Shown piece after piece: positions 51,441-60,283 of a stretch of 64,000 nt of DNA (the first letter of the stretch is position 1; each line of letters opens with the position of its first letter). Position numbers and translations under genes: made by a program. The DNA comes from a virus: positions 248,001-312,000 of IMG/VR virus record IMGVR_UViG_3300023174_000040; one strand, 5' to 3'. The notes below the pieces were generated by a model that saw only the letters and a program-made list of their open reading frames with translations, searched no databases and was not told where the DNA came from.

Positions 51441-51468
51441 AGTATAGCGACTCCTTGAACCCTCGCAA
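51441..51468 (-). promoter_or_regulatory. Sigma-70-type promoter of the large ncRNA
   Basis: Minus-strand TTGCGA (51468-51463), 16-bp spacer, TATACT (51446-51441), followed by a GC-rich discriminator GAGCCC typical of rRNA promoters. Predicted start near 51434. The combination with a boxA just downstream is the main support. Confidence 0.6.
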
Positions 51469-51479
51469 GCCCCTATCCA

Positions 51480-51742
51480 AAAATTTTTTTGAGCCTATTT
51501 TTACGGGTAATTTTGCACTTTTCTTTTTTTTATTTAAAGTTTTTAAAATTTTTTCTTTGGCAAAAGAAGATAATTTTTTTTTTAAAAAAAATCAGCGGTT
51601 CTAGGGCAAATCACAGTCTTCACCGTAGTTGTTAACGTTGAAGCTGGGTCTCCATCGCCGTGGGTTCTAATTTTAGATTACTGAACATATTTTTCCTTAA
51701 TTATGTATAGATATATATGTTATTTAATAAAAAGGAATTAAA
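51480..51742 (+). other. Gene-free AT-rich spacer before the fibre cassette
   Basis: This 260-bp stretch holds long T and A runs (51483-51600) upstream of the ncRNA promoter, then a GC-richer 90-bp part (51593-51663) and an AT-rich end with TATAGATATATATGTTATT and AAAAGGAATT before the ATG at 51743. The minus strand has an 18-codon frame (51632-51688) with an AAGGA site, too short to call. No other gene is seen. Confidence 0.5.
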
Positions 51743-52198
51743 ATGGCAGATATAAAAATATCAGAATTACCATTGGGCTCAGCAAATAAAGATGCAGTTG
51801 TACCAGCAACAAATGCCGCAGGAACACTAACAGAAAAAATAAAATTAGGAGATATTGCATCTCTCTATAAGCCTACAGTGGTAGACCTAGGCGCCGACAC
51901 ATCCATATCAATAAACGCCAGTTCCGGTGACATATTCGACGTAGATGTGGACAACAACGTGACAATAAGCAACCCGACCTGGACGGGCAGTGCCGTCGAC
52001 GGAAAAACCATCAAGATAAGAATGAATTGGATAGATGCGGGATATACACTAATATTAGGCAATAAATTCGCACTACCAGACGGAGCAACAGATCCTCTTC
52101 CGGTTAGCGAAGTCACAGGAAAGACCGATCTGTTTGCGGCCACTTATCATGCCGGCAGAGACAAGTGGGACGTTGTGGCCTTTATCCCGGGATACTAA
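51743..52198 (+). CDS. Tail-fibre-associated protein (MADIKISELP type)
   Basis: The 151-residue product starts MADIKISELPLGSANKDAVVP, the leader of many small phage tail-fibre or structural proteins, followed by a beta-rich domain (ISINASSGDIFDVDVDNNVTISNPTW ... GYTLILGNKFALPDG). AAAAGGA precedes the ATG. It heads a fibre gene cassette and is followed 7 bp later by a large LamG fibre. Probably a fibre base or connector. Confidence 0.6.
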   Translation: MADIKISELPLGSANKDAVVPATNAAGTLTEKIKLGDIASLYKPTVVDLGADTSISINASSGDIFDVDVDNNVTISNPTWTGSAVDGKTIKIRMNWIDAGYTLILGNKFALPDGATDPLPVSEVTGKTDLFAATYHAGRDKWDVVAFIPGY

Positions 52199-52205
52199 TT
52201 ATTTT

Positions 52206-54983
52206 ATGGCAACTCTTTATTATAACAACGCCGTTGGAAACGAAGACTGGTCGACGCTGGGAAACTGGTGGCTTGATGATTCTTTCTCTACCCCCGCAAC
52301 CCAGCTTCCAACAAGCAGTGATGATGTGGAGATATACGAATCGCTGACAAGTAATTCAGGAAGCGTGCCCACTGTCAACAATCTGACAAACAACTCGGAA
52401 AACTATAAAGGTCTTCAAACGTCGGTGATTGTTCTTGGAACTGCGACCTTCAATGGTCATAGCTTTGGTGGGTATGTCGCTGGCCTTCTCCCCACCATAA
52501 CCGGGAATGCAGTCTTCAACGATTATTCTATGGCAAGCGATTTTCGTATTCATGGAAAAGTCACATTCAATGACTATTCAGTCGCAGAAGCAAACTTAAA
52601 TGATGGAGACGACTGGGATCTAGAGGTCGTATTCAATGATTATAGCAGAAAAACGGCGGCTATCCACTCGTCGGGCGTTGTCACATTCAATGATTATAGT
52701 CGTAATATTAATGGAACTATTAATGGTGGTTTGATTATATTCAATGATAACTCAACCAATGCACAAGATTTAACAGCAGAACAATCAACAGTAAATGCGA
52801 TTTTCAACGACTATTCGTATAACACGGGAACAATATCAGAAAACACAGTTTTCAATGATTATTCAAAAAATTATGATGGAGTGATATACGTAGACTCAAA
52901 TAGTGGAGATAATAATAACGACATATCCACACCACAAAGTCCATATAACACAATTCAAAAAGGATTTGTGACTGCGTATCACTTGGTTCCAAAATTAACA
53001 ACCGTAGACGGGGTAAAATGTGCTAGTTTCAATGGATCAACAGATTACTTAAATGTTCTTCCTGTGCAAGGAGCAAACATACAGGAAACTTTTACTGTGG
53101 AATTTTGGTTCTATATGAAAAGCGAAACAAGTGGAATCTACACCCTTCTGAGCAACTTGTTTAATCAAGGATCTAATTCACAAACTCATCCATTATGGAA
53201 GGTAAATATCTGCACAAGGACTTATTTGGGCTTTGCAGACGCTCCCGGCGGCAATGTAATTTCTGTTTCTGGGAAGGTCGTCGCTTCGGATCCCTCAGTT
53301 GTAGGAAATACCTTCTCCAACATAGAGTTAAATGAATGGACTCATTTTGCAATGGTTGCAGATGGAGGAGTGTTTAAGATATACTTAAATGGAAATTTAG
53401 AATCAACACATAATTTTACTGGGGGCTATTCTTTTGGAATTGATGAGGGTGATGATCTTAGAAGCGGATTAGATATAGGCTACGATTATGATAATGGCGA
53501 TTTTTTTGACGGATACATAAGCGGAATAAGAATATTCAACGACGCCGCAGTCTACACAAGTACGTTCACGCCCAGTTCCCCGGATGATTTTGGATCCACG
53601 GTAGGATTACACACAGCCAGCTTTCTGTGGAATTTTGACACTCCCAAGAATTATCTGATAGATGTTAAGGCCTTGGATCCCCAAGACGATGTCTGGAGCG
53701 CAGACGCTGGACCAGGCAGAAATCACGGGGAAGCCACAGAGTGGCCAAACAATATAGCGTTAAGAGGCAATAATACCAACGCAGATGGATCACCATGGAA
53801 AGAAGTAATAATATCAGAAGAAGATCTTCAATATGCCACCGAAGCGGCAGGCGCAAATTTGCTCTCGGATGGATTCACAACAGATGGAACTTCGAATGGA
53901 AAAATTAATTTTATTGGAGCAACCAATCTAGAAAATAAATTTTTACTTAACAATTCGAATACATTCTCAAATAATAGTTTGCAAGGAGTTTACATTGTAG
54001 AGTGGGCCGAAGGGAGCACATCCAAAAAAAGTCGGGCGTATTTGAGTTTTACATCGGGGCCAAATAATATAAGCGTGCGTCCTACAAATGACCAATACGG
54101 CATCATTAACTTGGCAGGGACATGGAAACTGCCGGCCAAATTTAAACCGGCTTCATCCATGGGCAATATAAATTTCAGTGGACGGGACGCAGTGTGGGAT
54201 TACGCCGAAGATGTGGCAATAACAACATCAACCAATGGAAGAAAAATAGACATACTAACGTACGGAGAAGTTATCATAGGCGATATTTCTTCCAACGGGG
54301 GCGGGAGGGACGGAGGCGCAGGCCCGGGGAGTGGCGGAGAAGTAAGGATCAACAACGTGATGGCGGACAACATCAACGTCAACGGAGGGGACGGAGCTAA
54401 CTTCGACCCATTCTTTTTGACACAAGGAGGCGGGGGAAATTTCACAGGAATAAATTCAAACGTCAAGGACATACATTTGAATCCCGGAACAGGGGGCTAT
54501 GCACAAGATGGAGGAGACATAATCCTCATAGGATCCAAGGCCAAAAACATCTATTCGCACGGAGGACTGAGCGCCGACTGCGGCGGCGGCGGAAGTGGCG
54601 GCGACCTTTTCATGCTGAACAGCACGGTGGGTGAGGTAGCATGCTACGGCTACCCAGGCGACGGGTGCGGGTCGGGTGGAAGTAATGGAGGATACGCAAC
54701 AATAATAAACAGCACGGTGGATTGGCTAAGACTAAACGGAGCGAGCGACGGCACTTCTTACGGGCAAGGCGGAAATGCGGTGGTCATAGACAGCAGCATC
54801 ATGCTTGCGGACGTAACCAACTTCGGGCTTCCAAGTGAAATGTGTAATGACATATATGGCCACCCATGTGAATCTGAGCAAATTCCGGGCTATGTCGTGG
54901 CTCCCAACCATGATTACGACGGCTCAATAAAGACACACACGACAAAGAAGCAGGCAATAAACGGACCAGGATTCCTCGGATAA
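52206..54983 (+). CDS. Tail fibre with FNDYS repeats, LamG domain and Gly-rich C terminus
   Basis: Start ATG 52206 gives 925 residues. The N-terminal module contains NWWLDDSF and LPTSSDDVEIYE. It is followed by about eight short repeats with FNDYS (residues about 90-220), typical of a right-handed beta-helix. A YVDSNSGDNN ... YNTIQKGF segment leads to a LamG/concanavalin-like domain (about 270-460). The C terminus contains ALRGNN and a Gly-rich region (about 690-870, GGGRDGGAGPGSGGE). It shares modules in a different order with the gene at 55279. Receptor binding is inferred. Confidence 0.7.
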   Translation: MATLYYNNAVGNEDWSTLGNWWLDDSFSTPATQLPTSSDDVEIYESLTSNSGSVPTVNNLTNNSENYKGLQTSVIVLGTATFNGHSFGGYVAGLLPTITGNAVFNDYSMASDFRIHGKVTFNDYSVAEANLNDGDDWDLEVVFNDYSRKTAAIHSSGVVTFNDYSRNINGTINGGLIIFNDNSTNAQDLTAEQSTVNAIFNDYSYNTGTISENTVFNDYSKNYDGVIYVDSNSGDNNNDISTPQSPYNTIQKGFVTAYHLVPKLTTVDGVKCASFNGSTDYLNVLPVQGANIQETFTVEFWFYMKSETSGIYTLLSNLFNQGSNSQTHPLWKVNICTRTYLGFADAPGGNVISVSGKVVASDPSVVGNTFSNIELNEWTHFAMVADGGVFKIYLNGNLESTHNFTGGYSFGIDEGDDLRSGLDIGYDYDNGDFFDGYISGIRIFNDAAVYTSTFTPSSPDDFGSTVGLHTASFLWNFDTPKNYLIDVKALDPQDDVWSADAGPGRNHGEATEWPNNIALRGNNTNADGSPWKEVIISEEDLQYATEAAGANLLSDGFTTDGTSNGKINFIGATNLENKFLLNNSNTFSNNSLQGVYIVEWAEGSTSKKSRAYLSFTSGPNNISVRPTNDQYGIINLAGTWKLPAKFKPASSMGNINFSGRDAVWDYAEDVAITTSTNGRKIDILTYGEVIIGDISSNGGGRDGGAGPGSGGEVRINNVMADNINVNGGDGANFDPFFLTQGGGGNFTGINSNVKDIHLNPGTGGYAQDGGDIILIGSKAKNIYSHGGLSADCGGGGSGGDLFMLNSTVGEVACYGYPGDGCGSGGSNGGYATIINSTVDWLRLNGASDGTSYGQGGNAVVIDSSIMLADVTNFGLPSEMCNDIYGHPCESEQIPGYVVAPNHDYDGSIKTHTTKKQAINGPGFLG

Positions 54984-54995
54984 AAAGGACAAAAC

Positions 54996-55268
54996 ATGAT
55001 CAAATTCGACCCGCCACTAGAAGTGCAAGTAAAAGGAAAGAAAATAAATGTGAGCGAGCTGCCCCTTGTGGTAATTGACATTCAAAAAACCAAAGTATGC
55101 AAGGCGCAATCCTCCCGTTTCTACAAGACATTGACCTTGTGGGAAGGGGCGTCTTACGACGCCATAGGAAACTACACACAGGAGCAAGCGGAGGCCAGAT
55201 ACCTAGAACTGCTCGGTAGCAAACCAGCAAAAGAACTCGCAAAACTATACGTAGAACCAACCAAATAA
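54996..55268 (+). CDS. Small fibre-cassette protein, paralogue of 59255-59545
   Basis: The 90-residue product shares its plan with the 96-residue product at 59255: beta strands, then LWE(G/N)(A/D)SY(D/T)..G(N/D)YTQ(E/A)Q(A/V)EAR.LE.LG..P near the C terminus. It lies between two large fibre genes (12 and 10 bp gaps). It may be a fibre-tip chaperone or assembly factor, as small proteins after fibre genes often are. Confidence 0.6.
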   Translation: MIKFDPPLEVQVKGKKINVSELPLVVIDIQKTKVCKAQSSRFYKTLTLWEGASYDAIGNYTQEQAEARYLELLGSKPAKELAKLYVEPTK

Positions 55269-55278
55269 AGTAAAAAAA

Positions 55279-58200
55279 ATGGCAAACCTAGAGCAATACA
55301 CACCGATATACATAAAATCAAGCGGCAACGACTCCACAGGGGATGGAAGTAGTGGCAATCCATACCTAACGGCCCAGAAGGCGTTTGAAGTCGCCTATGC
55401 GGGAACGGGACTCAAAGTCCTTGATTTCACGGAGGGAAATTTCGGAGGCGTTAATCTAAATGGATTCAGCGATTGGCCCTCAAGGATTGCTGTTCGTGGG
55501 GTAGACAGTCAATCAAGCGTTTTGGGAGGTATAATAGGGGCTTCAAAAAAAATAAGCATAATAAGCGACAAAACCGTTGAAATCGGAGAAATAAGTGGCG
55601 GATCGACCGTGCTAACGGACTGCAAGGCCGGCAAAGTAAATTCGGCATCAATAAGTTTGATAGACTCTGATGTGGTGGGATTAAACTCATCAAGAACCTC
55701 CTGCTCCGGAAAGGCCAAGGGGCTCGGCGGAGGAAACATACTTGGCCCGAGCAGGACGGAAAAGGTCTCCTTGCTCCTGCACATGGGTGGCAGCAGGGAA
55801 AACATTGCAACATTCACCGATTATTCCATTGACACCAAGAATATAAAAGTCAAGGGAAATACAAGGATCATAACTGGAGTTTATACATGTAACGGATCCA
55901 GCTGGCCACATTGCGGATATTTCCCGCCGCCGGCTCAGCAGTCCTGCTTCTTCGACGGGAATGGAAGCTACCTTGAGACGAAGGAAGAAAAGGACTTCGG
56001 ATTCGGAAGGGGAGACTTCACAATAGAGTCTAAAATATACATCCCATACGACAGCTGGGGCACCACGGGAACAATATTCAACCTGGGCGGGGGAATAAAA
56101 CTCAGGACCTATGGCGCAGAAAGCCTGGTGATAGACGGAGAAACATACAACTGGTATCCAGGGGATAACATTCCCATCGACCAGGAAGTCCATGTCGCAA
56201 TGACAAGGAAGGGCGGAGAATTCAACATATTCGTTAACGGAGAAAGGGTCTTCCAGCTCACCGGGGTCTCGGTGGACCTTGGAAGATCCAACATTCTGAG
56301 GATAGGGGCCGGGGAAGAGGACGGAATGGAAGCCTTTTATTTGTACGGATACCTCAGGGAGTTCAGGGTCGTAAAGGGAAGGGCGGTATACAGTGGTGAA
56401 TTCCTCCCGCCAACTGAAGCACTTTCCGTGATCGTTGAAGACCACCCATCCTTGGATTCAAGGACGCTCTACTTCAACAACATCGCCAACGACAACAGTT
56501 GGACCAACCTTAATAACTGGTGGTCGGACGAGGCTTGTACCGTGCACAGCAGTTCCTTGCCGGGGGAGCACGACAAGGTGGTGGTCAGGGGTGCGGCATT
56601 CGACGGCATAAACGTAACCGTTCGCAAATTGACCATGTTTGCTGACGGGAATATCCCATCGCACACATCATTCAAAAACTCAACCATAAACGCACGTAAC
56701 GGAATATTTGCAATCACGACAGGTGCGGGATATGTTGAGTCTGGGGGGTCGGGGTTTGCGAGCACATGCGCATTGAACGGGAACGTGTTCTTCTTTGAGA
56801 GTGATGCAACCCAAGGCACGATGAGCGCACAGGTCGACGGAAACCTTACGGTGGGAGGTTGCGATGTCGGGGTAAACGTATATGTAAGCGGAAGCGTGAT
56901 AGTCAAGGGCGACTGTACGAACTTTGGACATGTGGGAAAAAATCTTATAGTTGAACTGGGAGGGTTCGGAAACGGAAACGGTGCGGTACATCCCACAATT
57001 GAAGGCAACGCAATTTTCATTGGCGGCAGGGGACTCGTGGCCACGGCCGATGGGTCGCCCAGCCCTGGCAATTGGGGGGCGATCAATGGGAATGCCGAAT
57101 TTTATCTGGGGGCTGTGAACGCAGGAAACGTATATGGAAAAGCATATTTTCACGACAGTTCGAACGGAGGAACATTGCACAATGGTGCGACCTTCGTAAG
57201 CACCGTAGGTGGGGCTGCGATGAATTGGCTTCGTGATGAAAACGGCGAAGGAAGCGGCGCCTTTGGACTCATAAACGGAACCACAAAAATATACGGCGCC
57301 GGCTACGTTGGGGGCTCCGGAAGTTTCTTTGATGACGTCCACCTGTACGACGGCGTGATCCTAACAAATACATTCAAGCCTCCACTCATAGAAGGCAACA
57401 TATATTGCCACGACAATTCAACGCTGGGAAGCGTAGCATGCCCTAGCGATGTGTATTTCTACGACAACTCCCACGGCAACATGAGCTACAGCCCGGGGCT
57501 TAATTCAGACTGGCTGCTCGCCACTTACGGAACACCAGACTGGGAGGGATGGAGCGAAGGCCAGTATCGTCCGATCAACGGATATGATCCACCCAACCTG
57601 AGGTCGGACTTCTACGTTGGTAGCTGCGCCCTCTACGGGAATTCAACCCTTGGAGACTTCCTCGTCCTTAACGACCTGACGCTCAACGGCGAAAGCGGAA
57701 TGACCCAGTACAACGTGACTGCCACAACAGGCGGAGATCAAGGTCTACGCCACGGGGTTCTCGAAAGCGGAACGAGGGTCGAGGGAAGGATAATATGCAA
57801 CACCACCGGGGACTGCTACCCAGACATACTGAGCCTCACGGTGAACGCAGGCCATACGGGGTACAAGACGTTCATAGTGGGTGGATGCTCATATGTAAAT
57901 GTAAAAATTAATGGAAACATATCAACCATAGAAGGCAGCTCGGTAGATTTGAGCTACATAATAAATCAATTTGAACTGACGGGTTTTCTAAACATAACCA
58001 TTCAACCATGTAGTATGGATGGGAATCCTACTTGGGAACGAATAACATCGTTCATTACCTACCAAGCCCTGAACTTCATCACGGGAGTGGGAAGCCTTAG
58101 GGGCATGAACAGAATCGGCACATTAGATCTTATCAACATTCAAAACCCAGAACTGGATGTGTTGAGCCTGAAGTCGCTTCAAACACTGAATCTGTCGGGG

Positions 58201-58563
58201 CCAAACATAGCAAGCGTGAACGTAAGCGGACTAAGGAACCTGAGCTACATAGACATTTCAAACAATGGCGGGACCCCGTCCCTAGAGTCGGTTTTGGCCT
58301 ATGGCTTCGGAACATGGGCGGGATACAATGGAAAGGCAAATTTCCGCATAATATACGGTTATGACAACAATATGGATATGACTGCGTGGGTGGAATTCTT
58401 TGAGTCTCTGGGCGATGGCACCGCCGGCGGAAGTAAGAATTACATCAATGCGTTGACAAGCGGATGCACGGTACAAGATGCAATCAACTATATGATAAAC
58501 AACCACGTCTCCTGGGAGATGGGCGACGTGGGATGGTATATAGAAACGGGGAGCGACTGCTAA
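55279..58563 (+). CDS. Large tail fibre with LamG domain, HDNS repeats and LRR-like end
   Basis: The 1094-residue product starts with the YIKSSGNDSTG ... LTAQKAFE module, WPSRIAVRG, then a LamG-like domain (about residues 220-385, GNGSYLETKEEKDFGFGRGD). The NWWSDEAC module follows (about 395-440). Many short repeats come next (for example YFHDSSN, YCHDNST, YFYDNSH), and a C-terminal leucine-rich-like part (LSLKSLQTLNLSGPNIASVNV, LRNLSYIDISNN). The base composition is clearly more GC-rich than the genome average. It is probably a host-range fibre acquired or exchanged by recombination. Confidence 0.7.
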   Translation: MANLEQYTPIYIKSSGNDSTGDGSSGNPYLTAQKAFEVAYAGTGLKVLDFTEGNFGGVNLNGFSDWPSRIAVRGVDSQSSVLGGIIGASKKISIISDKTVEIGEISGGSTVLTDCKAGKVNSASISLIDSDVVGLNSSRTSCSGKAKGLGGGNILGPSRTEKVSLLLHMGGSRENIATFTDYSIDTKNIKVKGNTRIITGVYTCNGSSWPHCGYFPPPAQQSCFFDGNGSYLETKEEKDFGFGRGDFTIESKIYIPYDSWGTTGTIFNLGGGIKLRTYGAESLVIDGETYNWYPGDNIPIDQEVHVAMTRKGGEFNIFVNGERVFQLTGVSVDLGRSNILRIGAGEEDGMEAFYLYGYLREFRVVKGRAVYSGEFLPPTEALSVIVEDHPSLDSRTLYFNNIANDNSWTNLNNWWSDEACTVHSSSLPGEHDKVVVRGAAFDGINVTVRKLTMFADGNIPSHTSFKNSTINARNGIFAITTGAGYVESGGSGFASTCALNGNVFFFESDATQGTMSAQVDGNLTVGGCDVGVNVYVSGSVIVKGDCTNFGHVGKNLIVELGGFGNGNGAVHPTIEGNAIFIGGRGLVATADGSPSPGNWGAINGNAEFYLGAVNAGNVYGKAYFHDSSNGGTLHNGATFVSTVGGAAMNWLRDENGEGSGAFGLINGTTKIYGAGYVGGSGSFFDDVHLYDGVILTNTFKPPLIEGNIYCHDNSTLGSVACPSDVYFYDNSHGNMSYSPGLNSDWLLATYGTPDWEGWSEGQYRPINGYDPPNLRSDFYVGSCALYGNSTLGDFLVLNDLTLNGESGMTQYNVTATTGGDQGLRHGVLESGTRVEGRIICNTTGDCYPDILSLTVNAGHTGYKTFIVGGCSYVNVKINGNISTIEGSSVDLSYIINQFELTGFLNITIQPCSMDGNPTWERITSFITYQALNFITGVGSLRGMNRIGTLDLINIQNPELDVLSLKSLQTLNLSGPNIASVNVSGLRNLSYIDISNNGGTPSLESVLAYGFGTWAGYNGKANFRIIYGYDNNMDMTAWVEFFESLGDGTAGGSKNYINALTSGCTVQDAINYMINNHVSWEMGDVGWYIETGSDC

Positions 58564-59252
58564 TGAACTACTTCAAGACACCAAGCAACAAATACCTCGC
58601 CTTTATCCCTAGGTCGGGAAGCACAAGTTTCGCAAGGGCCATAGTAACCCAATTCTATCCGGAACTCCTTCCGAGGCTCGAGAAAAAACATCCTAACAAA
58701 ACGGATCCAAAGCCCCAGTTCATCTGCCCGTCCAGCAGCTTTCCTGACGGGGACGCCTATGCCCTCATAAGGGACCCGGTGGAAAGGTTCAGGAGCGGAT
58801 TTTCAAGGGCAAATTTCGGAAGGACCGTGGACGAGGTGATAGAAGACCTTTTCAAGGGCGAATGCATAATGAACGTTCACATCGAACCGCAGAGCAACAG
58901 GATAAAACACCAAAAGGACATAAAGTGCTTCAAGTTCCCAGAGGGAATAAACGCACTTTCGGAGGCACTTGGGATGACGCCACCCGAGCAGGAAAATGAA
59001 AGCGAGGACGGCGAGAAGCCGAATCTCACGCAGAAGCAAATAGACAATTTAAGAAAATACTATTTTAAGGACGTGGAACTGTATGAGAATGCGAGTGTAG
59101 AATACACACCAACCACAACAGAACCAACCACAACAGAACCAACCACAACAGAACCAACCACAACAGAACCAACCACAACAGAACCAACCACAACAGAACC
59201 AACAAACATTAATGATGAAGTGGATATGCCCAGATTATTTAAAGGAAAATAA
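58563..59252 (+). CDS. Sulfotransferase with TTTEP repeat tail
   Basis: ATG 58563 overlaps the fibre gene's stop (TAATG). The 229-residue protein has the PAPS-binding loop IPRSGSTSFAR (residues 15-25) and the 3'-phosphate motif LIRDPVERFRSGFS (68-81), both conserved in sulfotransferases. The C-terminal residues include six TTTEP repeats, a linker like those of virion proteins, followed by a short acidic end. Either the enzyme is attached to a virion appendage or the gene was fused to a fibre linker. It may sulfate fibre or host glycans. Confidence 0.7.
   Translation: MNYFKTPSNKYLAFIPRSGSTSFARAIVTQFYPELLPRLEKKHPNKTDPKPQFICPSSSFPDGDAYALIRDPVERFRSGFSRANFGRTVDEVIEDLFKGECIMNVHIEPQSNRIKHQKDIKCFKFPEGINALSEALGMTPPEQENESEDGEKPNLTQKQIDNLRKYYFKDVELYENASVEYTPTTTEPTTTEPTTTEPTTTEPTTTEPTTTEPTNINDEVDMPRLFKGK
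59109..59202. repeat. 15-bp tandem repeat coding TTTEP
   Basis: Six near-identical copies of CCAACCACAACAGAA inside the sulfotransferase gene encode the Thr-Thr-Thr-Glu-Pro linker. Copy number is likely to vary by slippage, changing linker length. Confidence 0.85.
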
Positions 59253-59254
59253 AA

Positions 59255-59545
59255 ATGAAACTACAAAATCCAATCACAATAAACATGCCCGACGTAGTGT
59301 TAAAAAATGGAAGAAAAAGAAGTATTCCTCCTTTAGTTTTAAAAGAATTAAATATTACAATAATTGATAATGAAAATCAAAAAATAGCTAAGGCATCAAT
59401 ACCTCCACTTAAAAAACAAATAGTGTTATGGGAAAATGATTCCTATACTACTGCTGGTGATTATACTCAAGCACAAGTTGAAGCAAGATTATTGGAAATA
59501 TTGGGCGATAACCCAACAGTAGTTTTAGAGAATTATTTTAAATAA
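59255..59545 (+). CDS. Small fibre-cassette protein, paralogue of 54996-55268
   Basis: The 96-residue product has the same C-terminal signature as the 54996 gene (LWENDSYTTAGDYTQAQVEARLLEILG) but a different, AT-rich codon usage. It ends the plus-strand fibre cassette. Role as above: assembly factor or small virion protein, uncertain. Confidence 0.6.
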   Translation: MKLQNPITINMPDVVLKNGRKRSIPPLVLKELNITIIDNENQKIAKASIPPLKKQIVLWENDSYTTAGDYTQAQVEARLLEILGDNPTVVLENYFK

Positions 59546-59547
59546 TA

Positions 59548-60222
59548 TTAAAAATAATTATAGAGATTTATAACACCATTTTTAACAGTCAAATAATTGC
59601 AAGGTAATTCCGTCCAACTTCCGCTATTATAATAACCTGTGTGGGGTTTAGAGTTTGCATAATGCACATGTCCGCAACAAACAACATTGCAGCCTATTTT
59701 CTTCATATGTTCAATAGACTTTTTTTCTATGATCTCAGCATTTCTCATAAAAGTTTTACTACTTTTTTTTGCAAGCTTTGCAAGATAAAAACTTTTATCT
59801 ATTTTTTGTATCAATTTATAAATTTTATCAGCAAAGTAAACTAACATTGGTTGATTGGATATCACGCTATCGAATCGGTCTCCATGGAGAACAAGTATCT
59901 TTTTATCTCCACTATAAAGAATATATTCTTCTAAAAATTCCACTCCTAATAAATGAGATATAACTTCTGCTGGCCCGTCATGATTTCCTGCTACCCAAAT
60001 TATATTAACTTTTTTTGAAAGTTTTCTTATGTAAGATAAAACCCTCCAGTGACTTTTCTTTAATTTTCTAAAGTCCCAACTATCGAATAAATCTCCATTT
60101 AAAATAATAGATTTTGTAGGATTCGTTCCATCCTCAATCGTAGCAAAAAAACTTATCAATTTTTTAGCTTGACAGACATCACTGCCTAAATGAATATCGC
60201 TTATTATAATCGCATCATTCAT
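59548..60222 (-). CDS. Metallophosphoesterase (calcineurin-like)
   Basis: The 224-residue protein has all motifs of the metallophosphoesterase fold: ISDIHLG (Asp9, His11), LNGDLFD, VAGNHDGP, VLHGDRFD and CGHVHYA. Length and motif order fit LpxH- or MPP-type phosphodiesterases. In phages such enzymes may cleave nucleotides, lipids or signalling molecules, or remove RNA 2'-3' phosphates. Substrate not deducible. It is a single minus-strand gene convergent with the fibre cassette. Confidence 0.85.
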   Translation of the reverse strand: MNDAIIISDIHLGSDVCQAKKLISFFATIEDGTNPTKSIILNGDLFDSWDFRKLKKSHWRVLSYIRKLSKKVNIIWVAGNHDGPAEVISHLLGVEFLEEYILYSGDKKILVLHGDRFDSVISNQPMLVYFADKIYKLIQKIDKSFYLAKLAKKSSKTFMRNAEIIEKKSIEHMKKIGCNVVCCGHVHYANSKPHTGYYNSGSWTELPCNYLTVKNGVINLYNYF

Positions 60223-60283
60223 ATAAGTAGATATTAATAATTTTGTTATTTTTTATGTTTGAATTTTTAATATATAAAGTACT

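Noticed and set aside
51180-51470. Ribosomal RNA fragment, because of boxA and rRNA-like promoter
   Set aside because: None of the universal 16S or 23S motifs are seen in the following 900 bases; only the leader elements resemble an rrn operon.
51632-51688. 18-codon minus-strand frame with AAGGA upstream
   Set aside because: Too short to claim without conservation; it lies in the AT-rich spacer upstream of the ncRNA promoter.
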